Shown here piece after piece: positions 27,453 through 36,700 of a DNA stretch of 64,000 nt (position 1 is its first letter; the number at the start of each line of letters is the position of its first letter). This stretch comes from JBEKCB01 sp052139675. Its GTDB lineage: Bacteria; Planctomycetota; Brocadiia; CAIUPP01. The notes under the pieces were generated by a model that had not been told where the DNA came from, made no database searches, and saw only the letters and a program-made list of their open reading frames with translations. Position numbers and translations under genes: made by a program. The DNA lies in assembly GCA_052139675.1 (NCBI GenBank), contig JBKQWE010000083.1, forward strand, positions 5,296 through 69,295. Direction: 5' to 3'.

Positions 27453-28550
27453 TTATCCGCCGTTCGCCGCAGGCTTCTCATTTTTCGCGGCTGCGGCGGA
27501 CACAGGGGCTTCAGCGGGGCTGGTCTTGCACTTTGGCTTTCGGGCGGCTGCGGTTGGCGGCGCGGCCGGCTGGCGCGGACTGACCGCTTTGCGACCTTCC
27601 AGGAAGTATCCGATCCGGCGGTATTTCTGGTACCGCAATTCCAGCAGACGATCCACCGGAAGCGCCACCAGCTCGGCGAGTCCGCGCGAGATGACCTCTT
27701 TCAGGTTCGCCGCCATCAGGCCGGGATCGTTGTGCGCGCCGCCGGGCGGCTCGGGGACGATTTCGTCCATGATGCCGAGCCCGACCAGGTCATTCGCGGT
27801 GAGCTTGAGCGCTTCGGCGGCCTTGGGGGCGTCATCGCCGGAACGCCACAGGATCGCGGCGCAGCCCTCGGGCGAGATGACCGAGTAGTAGGCGTATTCG
27901 GAGATGATGAGCCGGTCGCCGGTGCCGAGGCCGAGCGCCCCGCCGCTGCCGCCTTCGCCGATGACCACGCTGAGCAGGGGCGTGCGCAGGCGCGACATCT
28001 CCATCAGGTTGACCGCGATCGCCTCCGCGACGCCGCGCTCCTCGGACCCGATGCCCGGATACGCGCCCATGGTGTCAATGAACGTGACGATGGGAAGCTG
28101 GAATTTCTCGGCCAGCTTCATCGCGCGCAACGCCTTCCGGTAGCCTTCCGGATGCGGCATGCCGAAGTTGCACGCCAGCTTCTCCTTGGTCGTATGCCCC
28201 TTCTGCTGGCCGACGAAGACGACGCGCTCGGATCCGACGCGCGCGAAGCCGGCGATTACCGCCTTGTCATCGCCGAACCGCCGATCCCCGTGGATGTCCA
28301 GGAAGTCCTCGAAGACGAGGCCGATGTACTCCGCCGACGTCGGCCGCGAAGGATGGCGCGCGATGCGCACCCGGTCCCATGCGGAGAGATGCGAGAAAAT
28401 TTCCCGGATGACCTCCAGCCGCTGAGCCTCGAGGTCGCGGATCTCCTTCTCGAACTCGGGTCCCTTGGCGGCGGGATCGGCACGCCTCCTCTCGATCTGG
28501 CGCTCGATCTCGCGGATCGGTTCCTCGAACGGCAGCGTGTACTTGTCCAT
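27453..28550 (-). CDS. accA: Acetyl-CoA carboxylase carboxyltransferase subunit alpha
   Basis: A 365-residue AccA, half of the carboxyltransferase that makes malonyl-CoA for fatty acid synthesis. Landmarks are LPFEEPIREIERQIE, the GHTTKEKLACNFGMPHPEGY core, LPIVTFIDTMGAYPGIGSEE, VVIGEGGSGGALGLG and the YYSVISPEGCAAILW active-site helix. The C-terminal 50 residues are a low-complexity Ala-Pro-Lys tail beyond the family fold. I chose ATG 28550 with GGGAGG five bases upstream; the longer ATG at 28577 would overlap the -10 box. The accD partner is not in the window. Confidence 0.96.
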   Translation of the reverse strand: MDKYTLPFEEPIREIERQIERRRADPAAKGPEFEKEIRDLEAQRLEVIREIFSHLSAWDRVRIARHPSRPTSAEYIGLVFEDFLDIHGDRRFGDDKAVIAGFARVGSERVVFVGQQKGHTTKEKLACNFGMPHPEGYRKALRAMKLAEKFQLPIVTFIDTMGAYPGIGSEERGVAEAIAVNLMEMSRLRTPLLSVVIGEGGSGGALGLGTGDRLIISEYAYYSVISPEGCAAILWRSGDDAPKAAEALKLTANDLVGLGIMDEIVPEPPGGAHNDPGLMAANLKEVISRGLAELVALPVDRLLELRYQKYRRIGYFLEGRKAVSPRQPAAPPTAAARKPKCKTSPAEAPVSAAAAKNEKPAANGG

Positions 28551-28575
28551 GGATCCTCCCGATGCAGGCGCCGAC

Positions 28576-28603
28576 ATTGTATCACCGTCCGCGCGCGAAT
28601 CAA
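28576..28603 (-). promoter_or_regulatory. accA promoter
   Basis: Minus strand: TTGATT (28598-28603), 16 bases, TACAAT (28576-28581). Transcription near 28569 leaves an 18-base leader holding GGGAGG before the ATG at 28550. Confidence 0.6.
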
Positions 28604-28640
28604 TCGTTACTTTGCGCGGACGCCCGGCCGAAGCGTGATT

Positions 28641-29966
28641 TCACAGAACCTTGTGCCCCTCGACGAAGGTGTGCTTGACCTGAATCCGCCAATCGCCGGG
28701 CTTTCCCTTCAGGCTGCCGAGGACCAGGTCCGCGCAGCGGCCCGGCTCGATCGTGCCGGTGTCCCGGGCGAGCGGCGCGGCGCCGGCCGGCCGGTCCATG
28801 CCGGTGACGTGGGCCGCGTTCGTGGCGCAGGCGCGGGCCGCCGCCGGGAGCGCCTCGTCGAGCTTCCACGCCCGGTGCCGGGCGTTCCATACGCCGTCCA
28901 TGTCCTGCGTCAGCCAGCTCAGGAGATTGCCGAAGGCGCGCGACATGGTCAGCACGCTGCCGAACAGCGTCTGATCGCTGCCTTTGAGCCGGAGGTAATC
29001 GCCGGTAGGCGCGAACTCTCCGTCGTTCCCCATGACCGTGAAGGAGCGGATGCCCCGAGCGCCGGCGACGAACATGGCGTCGGTCACGACGATGATCCGG
29101 CCGATGCCCTTGCGCTCGATCACGTCGCGGACGTACGCGGGGGCGACGTGAAAACCGTCGCAGATCAGCTCGGCGTAGATCTCGCGGCTGCGGAGGACGG
29201 CCTCGACGACGTTGCCGCCGTGGAACGGTTTGAAGGAACTGCCGGTGGGGCCGTTGAGGAAGTGGATCGCCACGCGAAGGCCGTTCGCCGCGAAGCGCAG
29301 CACCTCGTCGGCGTCGCAGGCGCTGTGCCCGGCGCCGACGAGCACGCCGAGTTCGGCCAGGCGGCGCGCCAGGTCCTCCGCCGGCTTCCCGAACTCGGGG
29401 ACGATGTTGACGTACGAGATGTGGCCGCGCGCGGCGCGGTTGAGCCGCTCGAAGAGCCGGCGGTCGGGCGCGCGGAAGTTTTCCGGGTTCTGCGCGCCCG
29501 CCTGCGCGGGCTTTCGGATGAACGTGCCCTCGATCAGCGCGCCTTCCAGCCGCGCGCCATGCCGGCCGTTCAGCGGGTCCGCGATGTAGTCGGCCATGTG
29601 ACTGAGCGCCCGCTCCAGGTCCTTCATCGGCGCGGCGACCGTCGCGAGCATCACGCGCGTGGCGCCATTCCGGGCGAAGTGCTGCATCAGTCTCGGGAAG
29701 CCTTCGGTATAGGCCGAAGGCGAAGCGTCGAACCGCTTTTCCTTCGCGTCGAACCGCCCGCAGGTCAGATCGAGTCCGGTCCCGCCGTGGACGTGGATAT
29801 CCACGAATCCCGGCAGCGCGTAGAGCCCCGCGCCGGAGATGGCCTTAGCGCCGGGCGCGCGCCCGACCTTGCCCGTGGCGGCGATGCGGCCGTTCTCGAT
29901 CAGCAGGTCGCCTTCGGAGACCTCGTGCCTGCCCACAATCCGGACGCGGCGGATGACATAGTCCAT
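28641..29966 (-). CDS. nagA: N-acetylglucosamine-6-phosphate deacetylase family amidohydrolase
   Basis: A 441-residue amidohydrolase. Family landmarks: YALPGFVDIHVHGGTG, a metal-binding glutamate in GALIEGTFIRKPAQAGAQNP, VGAGHSACDADE, the histidine of VAIHFLNGP, ICDGFHVAP and the catalytic aspartate of IVVTDAM. NagA removes the acetyl group from GlcNAc-6-P in cell-wall and chitin sugar recycling. Two differences are visible. The usual GAHNP is GAQNP, and the usual HLFNAM block is HFLNGPTGSSFKPF, so substrate specificity may be shifted. ATG 29966 has GGAGG seven bases upstream. No nagB or transporter lies next to it. Confidence 0.82.
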   Translation of the reverse strand: MDYVIRRVRIVGRHEVSEGDLLIENGRIAATGKVGRAPGAKAISGAGLYALPGFVDIHVHGGTGLDLTCGRFDAKEKRFDASPSAYTEGFPRLMQHFARNGATRVMLATVAAPMKDLERALSHMADYIADPLNGRHGARLEGALIEGTFIRKPAQAGAQNPENFRAPDRRLFERLNRAARGHISYVNIVPEFGKPAEDLARRLAELGVLVGAGHSACDADEVLRFAANGLRVAIHFLNGPTGSSFKPFHGGNVVEAVLRSREIYAELICDGFHVAPAYVRDVIERKGIGRIIVVTDAMFVAGARGIRSFTVMGNDGEFAPTGDYLRLKGSDQTLFGSVLTMSRAFGNLLSWLTQDMDGVWNARHRAWKLDEALPAAARACATNAAHVTGMDRPAGAAPLARDTGTIEPGRCADLVLGSLKGKPGDWRIQVKHTFVEGHKVL

Positions 29967-30012
29967 TGAACGGCCTCCTGACTTCGCGAAGCAGGGACGC
30001 CAAGGACAGGGT

Positions 30013-30041
30013 ATGATACCGGGGCAGGGCGCGGGCGTCAA
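30013..30041 (-). promoter_or_regulatory. nagA promoter
   Basis: Minus strand: TTGACG (30036-30041), 17 bases, TATCAT (30013-30018). Transcription near 30006 gives a leader of about 40 bases containing GGAGG. Confidence 0.55.
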
Positions 30042-30060
30042 AGAACGTCCGAAGAAAGAT

Positions 30061-30149
30061 CACCGCGAAGGACACGGAGAACACGAAGCAAGGCGCAGAG
30101 AAATGAAGCCTGCAAATGCTTTCTTCGTGCACTTCGTGTTCTTCGTGGT
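30061..30149. repeat. Inverted repeat of CGAAGGACACGG / CTTCGTG phrases
   Basis: CACCGCGAAGGACACGGAGA plus ACACGAAG (30061-30088) is roughly the inverse of the TTCGTG-rich stretch at 30122-30149 (CTTCGTGCACTTCGTGTTCT). It sits between the divergent nagA and CAP-protein genes. Confidence 0.65.
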
Positions 30150-30178
30150 AAGAAATTACTTATGCAGTTCTCAATCGC

Positions 30179-30207
30179 TTGACACTCGGCGCGGTTGCCG
30201 ATAATCT
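30179..30207 (+). promoter_or_regulatory. Promoter of the CAP-domain gene pair
   Basis: TTGACA (30179-30184), 17 bases, TAATCT (30202-30207); transcription near 30214, 36 bases before the GTG start. Confidence 0.55.
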
Positions 30208-30249
30208 TGATAAGAGGTCCGGTCGCTCACCTTTCGGAGATGCCCGCCG

Positions 30250-31821
30250 GTGAAACTGCGCCGATCGCTGTCCCTCGCCGCTGCCGCTATTGCGTGCAGT
30301 CTGGCGCTGGGTTCATGGGCCGCGGCGCTGCCGGTGGCGGTCGCGTATCCCGGTTTGAACAACTCTCTCGCGGCGCCGAGCGCCCTCGAAGCGCAGTTGC
30401 TCGAACTGATGCAGCAGGCCCGGGACGCGCGCAATTTGCCTCGGTTCACCTGGGACGCCATGACTTCCGCCGTTGCGCGCGAGCAATCGGAAGACATGGC
30501 GAACAACGACTACGCCGACTACGTTTCTCCGCGGCTCGGGACGCTGGAATACCGGCTGCATCGGGCCGGAGTCTCCGCCGGGAACGCGCACTTCGCGGTC
30601 TATCGCATGCCCTCGGTCGCCGCGGTGATGGAGAGTCTCCAGAAGACGCGGCTGCACCTCCAGGATTCGCTGACCGACATCGGCATCGGCATCGTCAAGC
30701 GCGGACCGCGGGAACTTCTGGTGACCATCATCCTCTACGAAAAGCATTCCCAGTTGGACCCGTTTCCGACGCTGCCGATCCTGGGCGCGGAGTACCGCCT
30801 CTCCGGCCGGCTGGAGAGCGGCCTGGAGAAACCCTTCCTCGTGGTGACGACGCCGGACGGACAAGTGACCGAACGCCCGCTGAAGCTGTCCTCCGGCCGA
30901 CGGTTCGATACCACCGTCCGCTTCGACAAGGGCAGCGGCGAGTACAGCGTGGAAATCACCGCCAGCGCCAGCCTGGGCCCGACGGTGGTGGACCTGATGC
31001 ACTGCTACGCCGGCGTGGAGTATCCGCCGCCGACGATCCCGCCGAAGAGGATGCCGATGTCCGCCGACCTGCGCGAGGGCGCGCAACTGATGTTCGACCT
31101 GATCAACAAGGCCCGCGCGGAGGCCCATCTGCCCGCGCTGGCCTATGACGAGCGCCTGTCCGAGACCGCCCGGGCGCACAGCGAGGACATGTTCGAGAAC
31201 AAGTATTTCGCGCACGATTCGCCGACGGTCGGCAACCTCGCCGAGCGGATGGCCAAGGCCGGCATCAAAGCGAAAAAGTTCAGCGAGAACATCGCGGACA
31301 ACCAGGACCTTCTCGCCGCGCACGAAGAACTGATGGACAGTCCGGGCCATCGGAAGGACATCCTGGACCCGGACCTGACGCGCGTCGGCGTCGGCATCGT
31401 TCGAGCCGAGAACGGGCAACTGCTCGTGACCGAGGATTTCATGGAGGACTTCCAGACGTACGATACCTCCGAGCTGGCGGCCCAGTTGATCCAGGACCTG
31501 AACGCGGCCCGCGGAACCAACGGGCTCGCCGGGCTGGCGGAATCCTCCGCGCTGGCGGACATCGCGCTCGAGAACTCCAGTTCGATGATGGCTAACGGCA
31601 AACTGGACCAGAGCAAGGCCAAGGCGCTCATCGCGCAAAGGAGGCCGAGACTGCGGTACATCCAAGCCCTGATGTTCGAATCCGCCGACCCCGCCGCGCC
31701 CGCGCGGATGGCCGAAGCCCTGAAGGCGCGTTACCAGGAAGTCGGCGTGGGAATCGTCCAGGACAGCTCGCCCTCGGGCGCGAAGATATTGTGGACGACG
31801 GTGCTGCTGGGAGAACGGTAA
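30250..31821 (+). CDS. Secreted protein with three CAP/SCP-like domains
   Basis: A 523-residue protein with a signal peptide (MKLRRSLSLAAAAIACSLAL...). Three CAP (SCP/PR-1) type units are visible. The middle one (about 275-395) is canonical: LINKARAEAHLPALAYDERL, ARAHSEDMFENKYFAHDSP, KFSENIADN, SPGHRKDILDPDLTRVGVG. The first (about 45-160) keeps the order ELMQQARDARNLPRFTWDAM ... AREQSEDMANNDYADYVSP ... DIGIGIV but lacks most histidines. The last (about 410-520) keeps LIQDLNAARGTNGLAGLAES and YQEVGVGIV only. CAP proteins act outside the cell, often binding lipids; the exact role here is unknown. The stop overlaps the next start by one base (TAATG). Confidence 0.8.
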   Translation: MKLRRSLSLAAAAIACSLALGSWAAALPVAVAYPGLNNSLAAPSALEAQLLELMQQARDARNLPRFTWDAMTSAVAREQSEDMANNDYADYVSPRLGTLEYRLHRAGVSAGNAHFAVYRMPSVAAVMESLQKTRLHLQDSLTDIGIGIVKRGPRELLVTIILYEKHSQLDPFPTLPILGAEYRLSGRLESGLEKPFLVVTTPDGQVTERPLKLSSGRRFDTTVRFDKGSGEYSVEITASASLGPTVVDLMHCYAGVEYPPPTIPPKRMPMSADLREGAQLMFDLINKARAEAHLPALAYDERLSETARAHSEDMFENKYFAHDSPTVGNLAERMAKAGIKAKKFSENIADNQDLLAAHEELMDSPGHRKDILDPDLTRVGVGIVRAENGQLLVTEDFMEDFQTYDTSELAAQLIQDLNAARGTNGLAGLAESSALADIALENSSSMMANGKLDQSKAKALIAQRRPRLRYIQALMFESADPAAPARMAEALKARYQEVGVGIVQDSSPSGAKILWTTVLLGER

Positions 31822-33443
31822 TGTCAGCGCGGCTCCCGGCGATGATGCTCCTGGGCCTTGCGCTCCTCGGCGCGACCGCAAGCGCCCAGCCTTCGGCCGG
31901 ACGCGCGGAGGCGGAATCTCTTCCGCCGGACTGCCTGGCCGTCACCGTGATCGCGGACGCCGGCGCGGCGCTCCAGCGCGCGGACAATATCCTCTCGGCA
32001 CTGGAAGGCAAGCCGGCTGACGGCTCGTTGCGAACAGGGCTGGGCGAGCTGATCCGAAACCCGGACTTCGCCGGCGTGGACCTTTCGGCGCCGCTCCGCT
32101 TCTTTTACATGAACCCGAAACTCTTTCCGCGCCCGTGGGTTTATCAGTTCGGCGCGACCGATCCTGGCACCTTGAAAAAGGCCATGTCGGCGAACAGGCC
32201 GGAGGCGCAGGAGGGCGAAGGGTCGCTTCGGCTGGAAGGCCGGCAGGCCACCTGGTCGCTGGATGCGAAGGCCGCTGAGAGCGTGCTTCAATGGCAGAAG
32301 GGCGGCGGCAAGCTGCCCGACTTCCGGGCGGCGGGCCAGTTCCAGGCGCGCCTCGATGTGCAAGGACTGCTGCGCGCGTTCGACGCCGATCTCGCAGACG
32401 AGGTCCTGCTGATGAAGGACCGTGCGCGCCAGGCGCTCCATCGCGGCGGCCGGACCGGCCCCGCGATCGAGCAGGAGATTGCCGCCGTCCAGGCGCAGTT
32501 GGACACCGCCGTTGCGGCACTCCGGCAGGTGCGCGACATGGACTTCGCGCTTGAGTTCGACCCCGCGTTCGTCCGCGTTGCGCTGGACGCCCGCCTGGCG
32601 GATTCCGCGCCGCTGAGGGCGCTTTTCCGCGCGCACGCGCCGGGCGATCTGGGCCTGCTCGGCCTCTGCCCTCCGGAGGCGGGCCTGGTGGTCGTGAACA
32701 ATCTGTCGTTCGTGAAGGCCGCAGGCCAGATGCTCCTGAACATGGCGGGATGGTCTTCCCCGGAAAAACCCGAGCCGGGCGCCGGCTCAGGGCACAGGGC
32801 CGTGGCGCTCTTTCTAACGCAACAGCCGGACGAACCGGCCGCGCCGACGCGCGTTCAGATCCTGGATCTGCGCGACGGGGACCAGGCGGTGATAGCGCGC
32901 CAGGAGTGGGACCGTCTCGCGCGCCGGGCGTCCGAGCCGGCGAACCCCGATCACGCCGGCGGCGAACTGTTCAGCCTGCGTCCAGCCGGCGCCGGGGAGC
33001 CGGTTCCGGCCGGCGTGCGTCTGGCCGAGATCGTGCCGGATGAGGTGACGCTGCAGCCGAACGGCTTGGCGGTGTTCCGGCGGTTCCTGGGCGATCGCGT
33101 GCAGGCCGCGCAAGAGTGCCGCGGCGATACCTGCATCACCGTCGTCGGCGGCTCTCCGGCGGAGCGGGTGCGCCAGGCCGACGCTCTGTTGGAGGCGAAG
33201 AAGGGCTCGCTGGCGGACTCCGCTCGCTTCCGGGGCAGCATCGCATCGCTGCCGGAGAAGCCGAACCTGCTGGTTTACATTTCTCCCGATGCGCTTCGCA
33301 GGTGGTTTGCCCTCGCCGGGCGCGCCTCTTCGGAGCCGATCCCTGCCGACGCGATGGGCCTCTCCGCCGGCCTGGCGATCGGCGGCGACGGCGCCCGCCT
33401 CGTCCTTAAATTCCCCACCGCCGCCATCCCGCGCGCGAAGTGA
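31821..33443 (+). CDS. Exported protein of unknown function
   Basis: A 541-residue protein with a signal peptide (MSARLPAMMLLGLALLGATA, cleavage likely after SAQ). The rest is a soluble alpha/beta region with repeated GSLRLEGRQATWSLDAKAAE-like and PNLLVYISPDALRRWFALAG-like stretches. It resembles DUF3352-type periplasmic proteins of uncultured bacteria, a weak impression only. Start chosen at ATG 31821 because it overlaps the previous stop as TAATG, giving coupling with the CAP protein; the longer frame begins inside that gene. Confidence 0.65.
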   Translation: MSARLPAMMLLGLALLGATASAQPSAGRAEAESLPPDCLAVTVIADAGAALQRADNILSALEGKPADGSLRTGLGELIRNPDFAGVDLSAPLRFFYMNPKLFPRPWVYQFGATDPGTLKKAMSANRPEAQEGEGSLRLEGRQATWSLDAKAAESVLQWQKGGGKLPDFRAAGQFQARLDVQGLLRAFDADLADEVLLMKDRARQALHRGGRTGPAIEQEIAAVQAQLDTAVAALRQVRDMDFALEFDPAFVRVALDARLADSAPLRALFRAHAPGDLGLLGLCPPEAGLVVVNNLSFVKAAGQMLLNMAGWSSPEKPEPGAGSGHRAVALFLTQQPDEPAAPTRVQILDLRDGDQAVIARQEWDRLARRASEPANPDHAGGELFSLRPAGAGEPVPAGVRLAEIVPDEVTLQPNGLAVFRRFLGDRVQAAQECRGDTCITVVGGSPAERVRQADALLEAKKGSLADSARFRGSIASLPEKPNLLVYISPDALRRWFALAGRASSEPIPADAMGLSAGLAIGGDGARLVLKFPTAAIPRAK

Positions 33444-33682
33444 ATCTCCGCCCGGCGGATCGTCTCCCGGTGTGGCAATTCCCGGCGCGGTCCCCGGCCG
33501 TGTCGGATCTGCCCACACTTTCCCGGCCCGCTCAGGGATTCCGCGATTTCGTATCTTCCGCATACGTCAGGGTTTCACCAATACTCGGCGCGGCACGCGG
33601 CTTGCTATGCGTTTCACAAGCCTCCTCGTGCGTTGCGGCCTTGAGGCGTTGTTTTCACGAAAGATTTTTCCAAAAAAACCTG
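33444..33682. other. Gene-less upstream part of the 33444-33782 gap
   Basis: No coding frame with plausible composition. The last part turns AT-rich (TTTTTCCAAAAAAACC at 33665-33680) just before the promoter at 33683, which may act as an UP-like element. Confidence 0.4.
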
Positions 33683-33711
33683 TTGAGAAAAAGAGAATTC
33701 CGTGGTACACT
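33683..33711 (+). promoter_or_regulatory. Promoter of the giant exported protein
   Basis: TTGAGA (33683-33688), 17 bases, TACACT (33706-33711), preceded by an A/T-rich tract. The leader is about 65 bases and has GTGAGGA ten bases before the ATG. Confidence 0.65.
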
Positions 33712-33782
33712 CGTTGCCACGTTTGGGCCGGCTTCATGGTCAGCGGCTCAGCCTCCTTTCCTTATAGTCGTGAGGATTATTT

Positions 33783-36700
33783 ATGCAGCAGCACTTCTTC
33801 GGACGCCCGCGCCTGATTCTCGCCGCTGTGGTCTTCAGTGCGGCCGCCATTCTGGGCGCGCGCGACGGCTGGACACAGCCGGCTAAAGCCGGCTATCCCA
33901 ACCCCACGCCCTCGACGAACGGCAACGGCGACCTGATGGGCAACGTCAAGCGGATCCGGGCCGTACCCGGCCCTCAGCTCAACGTCACCGGCACGCGCGT
34001 CCTGTCGTTCGACGACCTGATCAACGGGGGCGGCACGACGTACGCCGTCTACCTGTGGCAGGATGGCGACCCCGTGCCGGGCGCGCCCGTGGCCAACTTC
34101 ACGAAAGGGGTTGATTCGGAGCCTTTTTCATACACAGCGACGCTCACCGTCAACGACGGCCCCAATATCGCCGGTAACGCGGCGCCCTACAATGTGCACC
34201 GTTTCTGGAACTGGCGCGTGGACGTCAGCAACGGATCGGGGACGACCACCGGCGACGTATGGCAGTTCCGCGTGCCGCTCGAAGCGCCCACGAACAACTC
34301 GACAGACGTGAGCGTCTACTGCAAGTTCGAGTGGGAAGCAAGCGCCGACTATACCTCGGGAGTGGCAACGGAGGGGATCTACATTCTCGACCCGAATAAT
34401 CCCAATCCACTGGCACAAGGCTGGTACAGCGGCACGACCACGACGAGCCCGAACCCGAATCTGACCCACAAGATAGTCAATCTCTTTCCGCTCGCGCCGC
34501 CGCCATGGGGCACTTACCCGATCTACCGCGAATTCTGGATCCACGATGCCAGCTACCTGTTCGAAGGCTACCCGCGGCTGCAGCCGAGCACGGTGTATCA
34601 GTGGCGCATCTGGTACACCTCGACGACGGGGATACCGCTGTCCAACGCCACGATCCAGCTTGATTTGCTCGAGAGCATACCGGCCGGGCAGACCGCGACC
34701 TTCACGATCACTGACCCGGCGGGCAATGCCGGCAAGGGTCTGGCTGCGCCGATTACGCTGACCGGCGAGATTGACGTTGACCCCAACGGCGATGCTTTTT
34801 ACAACGCCGTGAGCGCGGATATCGCCGCTCAGGCCCCGGCAGGCTCAAACATCTCGCTCATCACCGTTACCAATACGACCGTCGCGGGCAGTGGCTCGCC
34901 GGTCGTCACGCTCACCTGGCCCGTGTCCGGCACCGCCGGCAACAACGTGACGGTAACCATTGACCCTGCCAGCGCGACCTATCTGGCTACCACTCCGGCG
35001 CCGATTCCGCCGGCGACCGCGGCTAACTTTACGAGCGGCGTGACCTCAAAGGGCTTCTACGGGCCCATCTACAGTTTCACCACGGTGAGCGAAGCTTCCG
35101 TTGACGCCGTGGACGCGGACGCCGGCGAGAACTACGACGCCGCCGTGCAAAACTTGATTGTTTTCTGGCAGCACCCGCAGGGCCGCCTCGCCCGCGATCC
35201 GGAAGAAAACGTCGCGACCTTCGCGCCGCTGGCAAGCCAACTGCAGGCCATTCATCAGAACGACCTCCAGCCGACCGTCAAGACACTGATCTTCGGCACA
35301 GAGCAAATGGCCGCCTCGTACGGCGGGCTGGACACCGGCGGAGTGCAGGCTGCGCCGCTGAATAATATCCAGCAGGTCTATGTGCCCGATATTACGCAGT
35401 GGCCGGGATGGTATACGTGGGGCGGAGCGACGGCCGTCAAAGGCGCCTATGATACGGGGCAATATAACAAGCGCGTCGGCGCAGGCTATCCTCTGATTTT
35501 CCCGGTGTTCCCGCTCTTTTACTCAAGCGCTGACGTCCAACCGTACCCGTGGGCGACGCAGGACCGTTACCACGAGTGGGTCGCCAAGGGCATTCGCACC
35601 TGGCTCCAGGACGCCGCGAATACAACAACCTTCGGCGCCATAAACGATCACGCCTGGCTGCCCAACTTGCAGTACATCGTACTGCTCGGCGACGCCCAGC
35701 GCGTGGCCCCAAGCTTCTATTACTACTATGACCCCTTCTACCCCGATGTAAATAACAGGTGGCTCCCGACGGACTTCTTCTATACGACGCAGAACGGCAC
35801 TGGCGCTGCCAGTACCACTACCCCGACGGGGGTCGTCTCCACCACGGTCGGCACCAGCAATTCGGGCGGCTTCCAGGTCAGCCGCCTTCCCGTCCGCGCG
35901 GCGCCCTACATCACGATTGACCAGTCGGGCAATACCTTCCCTCCAACTCCCGTTCCCTCTCCATTCGGCCCGCCGTACTATGACCCGTTGCCGTTCCTCA
36001 GCAAGATCCGCGACTACTGCGACATCCTCAACTCGTCGCCGACGGACGCTGCCAAGAAGGCGGCCTTCGCCAATTGGTTCCACCAGGTCGCGATGATTGA
36101 CGGCGCGACCGAGTACTACAAGTGGTTCCAGTTCTTCCCCGGCCTCGCGCAGTACCTGCTGGGCATGCAAGTGCAGGACAACAGCCTCAGCCCGAAGCGC
36201 GACGCCTTCAGCGGTCTGATCGTGCGCGAGTTTGACCTCAACGGGCTGGACACCGACGTGGAATCCTATACCACCACGGGAGGCGAGGCGCTGACCCTCT
36301 CCAATATCCTGGGCCGCATGTCCATTGACAACGGCTATGACGTCAACCCATGGAACTCGGCCACAGCCGATTCCGACGTCCCCGGCTTCGTGTACCTGCT
36401 GGCGCGCGGCGCAACGAACTACGGCGGCAAAGACGCCGACAGCCAGACCGGGATCAATGGGCAGACGCTCGGGGGCGGAGTGCTGGACCTGACCCCGTCC
36501 TACGTCAACCTGACTTGGGTCATGGCCCAGCAGGACGCGACCTTGAACGGCGCCCCCGCGCCGGTGATTCTCACGACGGACTTCTTCCCCGCGTATATCC
36601 CGTCAGGCATCCCATCGCCGAACCCGGCCAACTTTCCGACGCCGACGACCAAGGCTCGGCCGGTGGTGGTGTCGCCGGCCAATGTCGCAACCCGTTACGA

